Shown here: one piece after another, positions 53,301 to 61,200 of the stretch
Numbering within the stretch: the stretch's first letter is position 1
How the letters are laid out: every line of letters begins with the position of its first letter
Source of the DNA: Spirochaetia bacterium
GTDB taxonomy: Bacteria; Spirochaetota; UBA4802; UBA5550
DNA length: 64,000 nt
Assembly (NCBI GenBank): GCA_009885955.1
Contig: VFJS01000049.1
Location: 1 to 64,000, forward strand
Direction of reading: 5' to 3'
The notes under the pieces: generated by a model
Seen by the model: only the letters and a program-made list of their open reading frames with translations
What the model was told of the DNA's origin: nothing
Database searches by the model: none
Program-made: the position numbers and the translations under genes

Positions 53301-53526
53301 CGTTACCAACGGTTATTAAATCATATATTTTTCTGTCTGTACTAATTCCAATAAGGATTCTAATTTTTTCTGTATTTTCCAATGAATTATAAATTGCATA
53401 AAATCCACTTGTAAAAAAGTACCCTACGAGGCAGTCAAAAAGTTTAGAATCTTTAATCAAGACTTCAAATCTTTCTTTAAGATGTTTGCCTTCCTCATTT
53501 GTTATAAAAGTTAGGTCTGTACTCAC
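50335..53526 (-). CDS. PLD-domain superfamily 2 helicase
   Basis: A protein of 1,063 aa. The N-terminal phospholipase-D-like domain (residues 1-190) has HAKLYLLSF and ITGSSNLTQAG, one HKD-type motif. The SF2 helicase core has motif I VVGLGKTYIA, motif II IIDEAHRFR, motif III VTATPYNNSP, motif V STEVLSEGVNLH and motif VI RMMQRVGRINR. The C-terminal 250 residues are unassigned. PLD-helicases of this kind pair with methyltransferases in several defence systems. It is the first gene of the group PLD-helicase, DUF3800, methyltransferase, membrane-tailed protein. Intact and full length. Confidence 0.92.
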   Translation of the reverse strand: MSTDLTFITNEEGKHLKERFEVLIKDSKLFDCLVGYFFTSGFYAIYNSLENTEKIRILIGISTDRKIYDLITVGNDDQQQSLPFSHAETKQVIEGYIEKELEDSQDNSNVERGVVKFIEWIHSKKLEIRAYPSANIHAKLYLLSFKEGDRDVGRVITGSSNLTQAGLVDNLEFNVELKNSADYHFAKNKFEDLWKDSVDVSEKYIQTIENKTWLNQNITPHQLYLKQLYEYFKDELSQSDEVFAKYLPQDFMKLEYQEQAVLNAKKILEEYGGVFIADVVGLGKTYIATLLSGQLNGRTLIIAPPVLLNKDNPGSWPNAFSDFRTPADFESIGKLDDIINKGTEKYTNIIIDEAHRFRTETTITYEKLAEICRGKRVILVTATPYNNSPKDILAQIKLFQNSRKSTIPNLPDLESFFNSLDKKLKNLDRQRDYTEFIKTIKENAREIREKVLKYLMVRRTRTEIVKFFSNDLKTQNLKFPEVENPEPLFYELNEQEDEIFTTTIELISQKFTYARYMPMLYSISGLDQLEEQSQKNMGKFMKILLIKRLESSFFAFKNSVDRFIYSYEMFIKEFEKGNVYVSKKHTNKIFEFLENDDDVAIQRLIDEGKAEKYSSDSFREEFINDLQNDLKILQNIKVLWQRINRDPKLISFKLQLNKNKILKENKLIIFTESKETAEYLSTHINESFPNTALCFSGGSSEAIRDKVIENFDAKSRHPKDDYRILISTEVLSEGVNLHRSNVVINYDIPWNPTRMMQRVGRINRVDTIFDVIYTFNFFPTKQSNDQIKLKEAAEAKINAFLTLLGGDAALLTEGEPVGSHELFNRLISKKTLTGEDENESSELKYLQIIKEIRDKKPDLFEVIKRLPKKARSAKTDINNKDFLITYFRRGKLQKFFMSGANIETKELDFLSAAEMIECLETEKRQKLPAHIYDFLDKNKEAFTITTTEDMIDPQSRRGKDSAFKILKIIKAVFKTTKQLTDDQEMYLKKIFIRLEEGGLPKQTTKETLKALNELDAEMQNPLKVLAILQTNIPSRLLERHYVEQNPHTSGKREVILSMYLSGK

Positions 53527-53703
53527 GTTTTACCTAAAAAAATTTACATGCCATTTAGTAATTTGAATTATGAACCTTATCAAAAGTACATGGGTTTATT
53601 TAATAATAATTTAGAAATCATAACATGACAACCATTTGTCAAGCCTTATAAATATTTTTAATGAGTACCATATCATGATGTTATTAATGCACCCTCCCCC
53701 CCC

Positions 53704-53844
53704 TCAGCACACGTCCTCTTCCGAATTGTCCCAAAAAATCTCAAGGATCATCCACTGGTCTTCAATGTATTTATTAATTCCCCCGGCATAGGCTCCGGCG
53801 TTTATCAAAATGGTTACAATCAGAATAAAAAATTTTGTTTTCAT
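53704..53844 (-). CDS. Small secreted or membrane peptide
   Basis: A 46-codon ORF beginning MKTKFFILIVTILINAGAYA, a good signal peptide with an AYA-like cleavage site, then about 26 residues rich in Asp, Glu and Trp. ATG 53844 has GGGAGGTAGGG upstream, which favours it over the longer frame from 53931. No relative is recognised. It stands alone between the defence island and the SEC-C gene. Confidence 0.45.
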   Translation of the reverse strand: MKTKFFILIVTILINAGAYAGGINKYIEDQWMILEIFWDNSEEDVC

Positions 53845-54103
53845 AAAACGCCCTACCTCCCGGCCGCCGGCAAAAATTATAACCGGGGCTGATTTTTTTA
53901 TATTTTTGAGCGGCCATTCACGCAATTCCAATATACCCTATGACATAGGACAAATAGTGTCCTATACATTAATGGTGTTGTCATTAAAACGATAATTCAG
54001 GATAATTTATCTATCATAAAAATTAAAAAATCATGTAAATACCCTTAATTTTTGGCCTGTGAGCGGGGGAGAGTCGCAGATATGTATTATCAGCAAATTA
54101 TTA

Positions 54104-55270
54104 TCATTCAACCAGCTTTAAACCTGAGCAGCACTTTTTATACTTTTTGCCGCTGCCGCAGGGGCAGGGATCATTCCTTCCGGTTTTTTCCTTAAATTTA
54201 TTTTCAGCGTTCTTCAGATTTAAACTGTCATTATAGCTCTTTATAAATTCATCCATGGCTTTTCTCTCCATTATATCAACACCCGCCTTTACCGCTTCAT
54301 TCAATAAAGTCTTCCCGATGCTCCAGTTTGCGGGATTATTTGAATTTCTTATCAGCTTTTTTTCAATCCCCAAGAGCTTCCCCGCAATCATACGGCCGTC
54401 CTTCACGATGCCTTCGTCTGAAAGAAAATTGAAAAAGGATGCCAGCACCGGCGCCACGGATCTGAAAATATCATCATCATTACTCATGATTTTCCCGGGC
54501 ATGATATTAAGGCAGCAGTCCAATGTATCATTAGCATTCCATTCCTGCGTCGCAGAGAGATATTGAAGGTACATGAAATCGCCGAAAGATGTAATGATAA
54601 ACTCGGCATGATCCTTGCAATCAGCAGAGAGGCCGTTATAATCCGGACCCTTCATAAATTTTTTTATATATTTTTTAATGGCCTTCTGAATAACTTTAAA
54701 GTCTTTCTCGGAATATTGTTTTTCATATTTATCATATGCTCCCCATTTATCTTCATCAAGAACCAGGCAGTCGACAGTAGTTTTCAAATGAAATGCCATA
54801 GTCAGCAGCGCTTCATTCCGTATATTTCCCGTGTAATTATCGGGACTGTTGAACATGAGGCCCATCAAAAAATTGATTAAATGCGGCTGATCATTGAATT
54901 TATAGCATAAATCATAAAAATGTTTATCGACTTTTTTTTTCGATGTGAGGGTCTTCTCAAACAGGTTAAAATTTCTCTCCAGTTGAGCCTCTAAAAAATT
55001 ATCGCTGATTTTCTGGCCGCGCCTGCCGTTTTCCCTGATTATATGCCATCCGATAAGATTGGCGGTTATCAATAACTCCTGTTCATCCTGATTCAGTTCG
55101 CTCTCACTCATATCATCATTTAAAAAAAGAAAATCATAAACGGCAGGTTCTTCCCTGCGCAATTTTTTGATTAGACTCCTCAAAGGATCTTTATGCTTTT
55201 TTTCCATATCCGCAATGGCCATGTTGATATCATCAGGCATTATTAAATTCATGTTTTCTTCCTTCTTCAA
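54104..55270 (-). CDS. SEC-C metal-binding-motif protein
   Basis: A 388-aa protein, mostly helical, of unknown function. It ends in a SEC-C zinc-binding motif: NDPCPCGSGKKYKKCC (residues about 366-381). The same motif ends SecA and many unrelated proteins. The rest has no signal peptide or enzyme motif. ATG 55270 overlaps the stop of the upstream small gene by four bases; an ATG six codons later is possible. The two genes form an operon. Confidence 0.75.
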   Translation of the reverse strand: MKKEENMNLIMPDDINMAIADMEKKHKDPLRSLIKKLRREEPAVYDFLFLNDDMSESELNQDEQELLITANLIGWHIIRENGRRGQKISDNFLEAQLERNFNLFEKTLTSKKKVDKHFYDLCYKFNDQPHLINFLMGLMFNSPDNYTGNIRNEALLTMAFHLKTTVDCLVLDEDKWGAYDKYEKQYSEKDFKVIQKAIKKYIKKFMKGPDYNGLSADCKDHAEFIITSFGDFMYLQYLSATQEWNANDTLDCCLNIMPGKIMSNDDDIFRSVAPVLASFFNFLSDEGIVKDGRMIAGKLLGIEKKLIRNSNNPANWSIGKTLLNEAVKAGVDIMERKAMDEFIKSYNDSLNLKNAENKFKEKTGRNDPCPCGSGKKYKKCCSGLKLVE

Positions 55271-55557
55271 TCTTCTCTTTTCAGCAAACCAGGAGCCACT
55301 TTCCAGTTTTCCCCGTCATCCGTTCTGATGGATACGGTTTTTTTGTGCATTGCTGTGATAGTCCCGGTTTTAACACTCCCATAAGGACCGGGGAAATTAA
55401 TTCTTTGATGTATATGATATTCGGCCATTTTCTCGCTGGAACGGACCTGTGATAATATTTTAAGCCGTTCGACAATCAGGCGGTTCAAGTACAATAAATC
55501 TTTTTCATTTAATTTCTTTATAAAGTCTTCTATTCGCGGTATGTCAATATCCTTCAT
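55267..55557 (-). CDS. Hypothetical protein with SH3/KOW-like C-terminus
   Basis: A 96-aa protein. The first half is a helical segment (IEDFIKKLNEKDLLYLNRLI). The second half is beta-rich (VKTGTITAMHKKTVSIRTDD, then WKVAPGLL), which looks like a small SH3-type barrel. It overlaps the SEC-C gene by four bases. Function unknown. Confidence 0.65.
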   Translation of the reverse strand: MKDIDIPRIEDFIKKLNEKDLLYLNRLIVERLKILSQVRSSEKMAEYHIHQRINFPGPYGSVKTGTITAMHKKTVSIRTDDGENWKVAPGLLKRED

Positions 55558-55750
55558 AGCTTTTCTCCATTATTAATCGAATATAAATTGAAACATCTTC
55601 AGGAAATTATTGATAATCTGTATCAAAATATAAATTATTTATGCAAGCTATTTATTATTTTGAATAAAGGCAATCTCATATACGGAAACCTCGAATAATT
55701 CAATTTTGTCTTACCCTTGAGTACTCCACTTTAATCATCAAAATTAATTC

Positions 55751-55779
55751 TTGACATATCAGTCTATTTAATGTACCAT
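55751..55779 (+). promoter_or_regulatory. Sigma-70-like promoter of the YefM/ParE operon
   Basis: TTGACA (55751-55756), 17-bp spacer, TACCAT (55774-55779). The start would be near 55786, leaving a leader of about 24 bases with AAAGGA before ATG 55810. Confidence 0.7.
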
Positions 55780-55809
55780 ATTCAGACTGTTAAAATAAAG
55801 GAATATAAT

Positions 55810-56085
55810 ATGAAAATTAAAGATGATATCAGACCTATATCCTATATAAAGTCTCATACTGCGGATATATTAAATCAGGTGAACAGAACACACAGGCCGG
55901 TATATGTCACGCAGAACGGGGAAGCCCGTGCCGTTCTTCTCGACACCGAAACCTATGAAAAAATGAATAATGCCATCGGCCTTTTAAAATTGATTGCCCA
56001 TAGTGAAAAGGATATTCTGGAAAAAAATTATTCCAGACAGGAGAATTTTTTTCCATTAATAGAAAAACGGCTGTCTAAAAAATAG
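55810..56085 (+). CDS. Phd/YefM-type antitoxin
   Basis: Antitoxin of the second Phd-type pair in the window, 91 aa. The Phd/YefM fold is clear: IRPISYIKSHTADILNQVNR, then YVTQNGEARAVLLDTETYEK. The C-terminal tail should bind the toxin. ATG 55810 has AAAGGA upstream and lies after the promoter; an earlier ATG at 55771 overlaps the -10. The toxin gene starts seven bases after the stop. The sequence is distinct from the antitoxin at 7687. Confidence 0.88.
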   Translation: MKIKDDIRPISYIKSHTADILNQVNRTHRPVYVTQNGEARAVLLDTETYEKMNNAIGLLKLIAHSEKDILEKNYSRQENFFPLIEKRLSKK

Positions 56086-56092
56086 AGCTTCA

Positions 56093-56422
56093 ATGCCCTC
56101 AAAATATGATGTTTTTTGGACTCAGACTGCTCAGGAAGACCTGATTACAATCATTGATTATATCTCGGCAGACAGCATAGATAATGCACTGAATATTTTT
56201 AACAATATTAAAAAACAAACCAGCAAATTAAATAAATTTCCAGCAAGGGGGCGTATAGTCCCGGAATTAAAATATCAGAATATAAATAAATACAGGGAAA
56301 TAATAATCTCTCCCTGGAGAATAATATATAAAATTGAAAATGATTCAGTCTTTGTCTTTGCGGTTTTTGACGGCAGAAGAAATTTAGAGGACCTATTACT
56401 CCAAAGGCTGCTGATAAAATAA
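56093..56422 (+). CDS. ParE/RelE-family toxin
   Basis: A 109-aa toxin of the ParE/RelE fold: FWTQTAQEDLITIIDYIS at the N-terminus, LNKFPARGRIVPEL, and the C-terminal REIIISPWRIIYKIENDS then FAVFDGRRN. ParE members poison gyrase and RelE members cut mRNA on the ribosome; the sequence fits the ParE-like branch better, but that is not certain. It is intact and paired with the antitoxin just upstream. Confidence 0.88.
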   Translation: MPSKYDVFWTQTAQEDLITIIDYISADSIDNALNIFNNIKKQTSKLNKFPARGRIVPELKYQNINKYREIIISPWRIIYKIENDSVFVFAVFDGRRNLEDLLLQRLLIK

Positions 56423-56630
56423 TACTTACTGCTCTTTCCCCCCTATCTGTATTTAAAAAAATGATAAATATTTATTATTTAACCAGTCCTAACCACTGGA
56501 CTTTCAAAGCACAAAGCGGGAGGCAGCCCGCACAAACCCTTCCAGTGGAACTCAAAACTCCAATATTCAAAAAACTCATACTATCAGCCTGGACATGTAT
56601 GTTCAATATATATATTCGCTACATAATATA

Positions 56631-56658
56631 TTGACAAAAAAATTCAATGCTGTATCAT
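56631..56658 (+). promoter_or_regulatory. Sigma-70-like promoter of the FMN-dehydrogenase gene
   Basis: TTGACA (56631-56636), 16-bp spacer, TATCAT (56653-56658). A Shine-Dalgarno CCGGAGGA follows at about 56679, before ATG 56690. The rest of the gap 56423-56630 shows no gene. Confidence 0.6.
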
Positions 56659-56689
56659 AGATTTAAATATTAAATACCCGGAGGATTAC

Positions 56690-57736
56690 ATGGATCTTGA
56701 AGAAGTAAGAAACCAGGCCAGGATAAAGATGAAGGGATTCTGCGGTGTATACAAGGAATGTGACGGCGACCCTTCAAGGCTCTGCCAGGGCCATAGCTAT
56801 GGAGGGCTGGGAATTGGCGGCGTGGGAAGCGGGGCCAGCTTTGCCAATAATGTCAAAGCCCTGAAAAAATACAGCCTGAGGATGAGAATTGTTGATGATA
56901 ACTCAGAGCCCGAAACCGGATTTGATTTTTTTGGATTCCGGGCCTCCATGCCGGTATTCGGCGCACCGGTCACCGGGGTCAACAGCTTCGGCGGAGATGC
57001 CGTTATCACCGAAAAAGACTTCTGCCATGCCACGGTGATGGGCTGCAGGGATGCCGGTACCATAGGCTTCAGGGGCGATACCTACACCTACGACTATTCC
57101 AACCCCGAAACCTGCCACTGCCTCGCCGCATTTAAAAGCGCCGGAGGCACAGGCGTTAAAATCATGAAGCCCAGGGAACAGGAGGTTATACTCAGGGAGG
57201 TCAGGCGATACGAGGACCTGGGAATTCTTGCCTTTGGAATAGATATAGACGGCTGCGGGTCAGTCATGATGAACAAACATGGCAAGCCTGTTTTTAAAAA
57301 AACTAAAAATGAACTCAGGGAGCTTGCCTCATCCATAAAGCTCCCTTTTATTGTGAAGGGCATCATGACAGTTGAGGATGCAGTGGCTTGCGTTGAATCC
57401 GGTGCAAGGTGCGTGGTGATTTCCAATCACGGCGGCAGGGTCCTTGATCACACACCCGGTACTGCCGAGGTTCTCCCTGAAATAGCTGCTGCTGTTAAAG
57501 GGAAGGCCATGATAATAGCCGATGGCGGGATACGGAACGGGTATGATGTTCTGAAAATGCTCGCCCTCGGCGCTGATGCGGTGCTTATCGGAAGGGACAT
57601 CGTACGGGCCGCCGCAGGCGGAGGCGTCACGGGTGTTAAGCTGCAGATGGATATGTTCAGGGACACCCTTTCAAAAGCAATGATGATGACCGGATGCAGG
57701 TCCCTCGGGGATATAAACCGGGAAATATTAGCATAA
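56690..57736 (+). CDS. FMN-dependent alpha-hydroxy-acid dehydrogenase/oxidase
   Basis: A 348-aa TIM-barrel flavoprotein that oxidises an alpha-hydroxy acid such as lactate or glycolate. The catalytic His/Arg block is VVISNHGGRVLDHTPGTAE. The FMN phosphate loop follows in ADGGIRNGYDVLKML and IGRDIVRAAAGGG. The N-terminus is short and Cys-rich (GFCGVYKECDGDPSRLCQG), as in the anaerobe-type members of the family. It stands as a single gene with its own promoter. The exact substrate and whether it uses oxygen are open. Confidence 0.88.
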   Translation: MDLEEVRNQARIKMKGFCGVYKECDGDPSRLCQGHSYGGLGIGGVGSGASFANNVKALKKYSLRMRIVDDNSEPETGFDFFGFRASMPVFGAPVTGVNSFGGDAVITEKDFCHATVMGCRDAGTIGFRGDTYTYDYSNPETCHCLAAFKSAGGTGVKIMKPREQEVILREVRRYEDLGILAFGIDIDGCGSVMMNKHGKPVFKKTKNELRELASSIKLPFIVKGIMTVEDAVACVESGARCVVISNHGGRVLDHTPGTAEVLPEIAAAVKGKAMIIADGGIRNGYDVLKMLALGADAVLIGRDIVRAAAGGGVTGVKLQMDMFRDTLSKAMMMTGCRSLGDINREILA

Positions 57737-57848
57737 CAGGAATTTTCCCGTCCAAAAAAGGCTGCTGATTTTTTAAATCATCTTCATGATTTATTATTGC
57801 TATTATTTATAAATTTCAATAAATTGGCATAATTGGAAATTATATATA

Positions 57849-57874
57849 AAACCCTGACAATCACATCAGGGTTT
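57849..57874 (+). terminator. Perfect hairpin before the small ORF
   Basis: AAACCCTGA (57849-57857) and TCAGGGTTT (57866-57874) pair perfectly around an 8-base loop. The second arm ends in TTTCTT. It could end the FMN-dehydrogenase transcript, although it is 110 bases after that stop. It could also fold in the leader of the following ORF, whose GGAG begins four bases later. Confidence 0.45.
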
Positions 57875-57887
57875 CTTGGAGAATAAA

Positions 57888-58145
57888 ATGAAACAGGATA
57901 CCAACCAGGAAATGAAACAGACAATCTCCCCGGAACTGAGTTTTAAGCTCATGCAGATAGGACAGCTCGTGCTGGAGCTTGAAGAGACATATATTCATAC
58001 CTTCGGAAGGGAGACCCAGGAGAGGCTTAAGATGATAGCCCTGATGTTGAGGGATCTTGCCAAGGAGATGGACGGCAGCACAGGAGAGCGTATGCTCAAA
58101 TGGAAAGAGGAAGTGAGAAAAAATACAGCCATGGGATTTTTTTGA
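57888..58145 (+). CDS. Small helical protein of unknown function
   Basis: An 85-aa, strongly helical and charged protein (SFKLMQIGQLVLELEETYIH, then ERLKMIALMLRDLAKEMDG). ATG 57888 is chosen because TTGGAG just upstream is its ribosome binding site. No relative is recognised. It is followed after 119 bases by gltB, so it could be co-transcribed with it, but nothing in the sequence ties it to glutamate synthesis. Confidence 0.6.
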   Translation: MKQDTNQEMKQTISPELSFKLMQIGQLVLELEETYIHTFGRETQERLKMIALMLRDLAKEMDGSTGERMLKWKEEVRKNTAMGFF

Positions 58146-58264
58146 TAATATTATCAGGGAATAATCGTAACTCAGCACTGCATAGTTTATTAACCCCGAA
58201 AAACAGTTTTCATCCAATGAATACAGAAATTTCATGCCGTTATAATAGCAAGGAGTAAGCAATT

Positions 58265-61200
58265 ATGTTTAATACAGAAAAAAAGGGACTCTATGACCGG
58301 GCCTTTGAACATGATTCATGCGGCATCGGCTTTGTAGCTCATATAAGGGGCCAGAAATCCAATGATATAATCAAAAGGGGCCTGGAGGTCCTTGAAAGGA
58401 TGTCCCACCGCGGAGCTGAAGGCGCCGACAATAAAACCGGGGACGGATCGGGGATACTTATGCAGATACCTCATTCCTTTTATAAAAAAACAGTAAAAGA
58501 CCTTCCCGAAGCCGGCAGTTATGGAACAGGACTTGTTTTTCTCCCCAGGGATAAAAAGGACGCCCAATTGTGCATCGATGAGATCAGTGAAGTCATTAAA
58601 TCTGAAAATCATAAAATAGCAGCATGGAGAGATATAAAAACCGACAGTTCCAAAATAGGTAATATTGCGCAGATGTCCGAGCCTCAGATAAGGCAGATTT
58701 TTATCACCGGGGCTGAACGGCAGGATCAGGCAACACTTGAAAGAAAACTGTATATTATCAGGAAGGTCATAGAAAGCAGGATAAGAAACAGATCCATAGC
58801 AGGAAGATCAGCCTTCTATATTCCTTCACTTTCCTCAAGGACCATTGTGTATAAGGGCATGCTCACCCCCGGACAGGTGAGGGAGTATTTCGAAGACCTC
58901 CGGGATGAGGGTTTGGAGAGCGCCATTGCGCTTGTTCATTCCCGTTTCAGCACAAACACCTTTCCTTCATGGGACCTTGCGCAGCCATTCAGAATCGTGG
59001 CGCATAACGGGGAAATCAACACAATTAAAGGGAACCGTTTCTGGATGTCGGCCAGGGAATCATACTTCGAATCCGATTTGATAGGGGACGATATAAAAAA
59101 AATACTCCCGGTCATTGAACCGGGTAAAAGCGATTCGGCATCCTTTGACAATGCGCTTGAAATGCTTGTTGCCATGGGAAGATCCCTGCCCCACGCAATC
59201 ATGATGCTGATCCCGGAATCCTGGAATGAAAAGAATCCTATTTCCGATGACCTGAAATACTTTTACGAATACCATGCCACATTCATGGAGCCATGGGACG
59301 GCCCTGCTTCCATGGTATTCTGTGACGGCAGGTACGTGGGGGGGATACTGGACAGGAACGGGCTCAGGCCCTCACGGTATGTCATAACCAAGGACGACCT
59401 CATCGTCATGGGCTCAGAGGTTGGCGTGCAGAACTTTCCGCCTGAAAAAATCGCATACAATGGAAGACTCATGCCCGGCAAGCTCCTCTTTGTCGACACT
59501 GTGGAAGGCATCATCATCCCGGATCATGAAATAAAGGACGGGATATGCAGGAGCAGACCCTACAGGCAGTGGGTTGATAATAACAGGATTGACATTGCAT
59601 CAATACAATTGGAATCCGAAGCCGGCGTATCCATCCAGGAAGACAAGCTCCGCAAATTGAAACATATATACGGCTACACCAGGGAGGATATTGAGGACAT
59701 CATAACCGAAATGGCCGTTACCGCGCAGGAACCTACAAGCTCCATGGGCACAGACACCCCGCTTGCCGTATTTTCCGACAAACCCCAGCGCCTCTTCAAC
59801 TATTTCAAACAGTCCTTTGCCCAGGTTACAAACCCGGCAATTGATCCCATCAGGGAAGAGCTTGTCATGACACTGACCACCTTCCTGGGCGACCAGAAGA
59901 ACCTCCTCTCGGAAACAGCAGCGCACTGCAGGAGCATTAAACTCCTGAACCCGGTTATAACAAATACCGAGCTCAAAAAAATAAAATCACTGGATACGCA
60001 GAACTTCAAATCTGCCTCCCTTCCCATGGTCTTTAAAAAGGATAAAGGGATTAAGGGGATTGAAGAGGCAATGGATGAACTGAGCAGAAAAGCCGAGGCC
60101 CTGATTGACGGAGGCTGCAGCATCATTATACTCTCCGACAGGACTGCAGATGAGTACAATATTCCCATCCCGTCCCTCCTCGCATGCTCAGGTATCCATC
60201 ATCACCTCATCCGCGTAAAAAAAAGGACTAAAACAAGTCTTATCATTGAATCGGCAGAGCCAAGGGAAGTAATGCACTTCGCCCTCCTCTTCGGCTACGG
60301 CGCCAGCGCCATCAACCCCTACGGCGCGGTTGCGATAATCTGCGAACTCCATGGGAGAAAAAAACTCCCGGGCATCAGCCATTTCGAAACGGCACAGGAT
60401 AACTACATCAAGGCCCTGAACAAGGGCATCCTCAAGGTCCTCTCCAAAATGGGTACATCAACCCTCAGGAGCTACCGGGGAGCGCAGATTTTCGAGGCAT
60501 TGGGGCTGGACAGGGAGATGACAGAAAAATATTTCACCGGGACAGAGTCGAGGATAAGCGGGATTGGACTTCCGGAGATCGCTTTGGAAGCCATTGCCCA
60601 TCACGACAGGGCCTATACCGGTAAAAAAGCCCTCCTGGAATCGGAAGGCGTCTACCAGTACAGGAAAAGCGGCGAGAACCATGCATGGAATCCGGAAGCA
60701 ATACACCTCCTGCAGCTTGCCGTAAGGACAAACAGGTATGATAATTATAAAAAATTCGCCGACTCTGTAAACGGATACAATAGAAAACCAAATGTCATAC
60801 GGGGCCTCTTCGAGTTTAAAAGCCAGGTTCCGGTTCCTGTTGACGAGGTTGAGTCCCCTGACAAGATCTTTAAAAGGTTTAATACCGGCGCCATGTCCTT
60901 CGGATCCATAAGCATCGAAGTCCATGAAGCCATTGCCAAGGCAATGAACGCCATAGGAGGAAGAAGCAACTCCGGCGAGGGGGGCGAAAACCCTGAAAGG
61001 TTCCAGAGACTGCCCGACGGTACACTGGCCAGGAGCGCCATAAAGCAGGTGGCATCGGGGCGGTTCGGCGTCACGATACATTATCTCGTCAATGCCGACG
61101 AGATTCAGATAAAAATATCCCAGGGGGCAAAGCCCGGTGAAGGCGGGCAGCTGCCGGGGCACAAGGTGGACCGGCATATCGGGAAGACCAGGCATTCAAC

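Noticed and set aside
46126..53526. BREX or DISARM system
   Set aside because: A methyltransferase and a PLD-helicase are present, but PglZ/BrxC and DrmA/DrmB are not; the SNF2 piece is only a fragment.
37385..55700. Shared 14-mer AACCTCGAATAATT at 37385 and 55687
   Set aside because: AT-rich and without extended similarity on either side, so not enough to call a repeat family.
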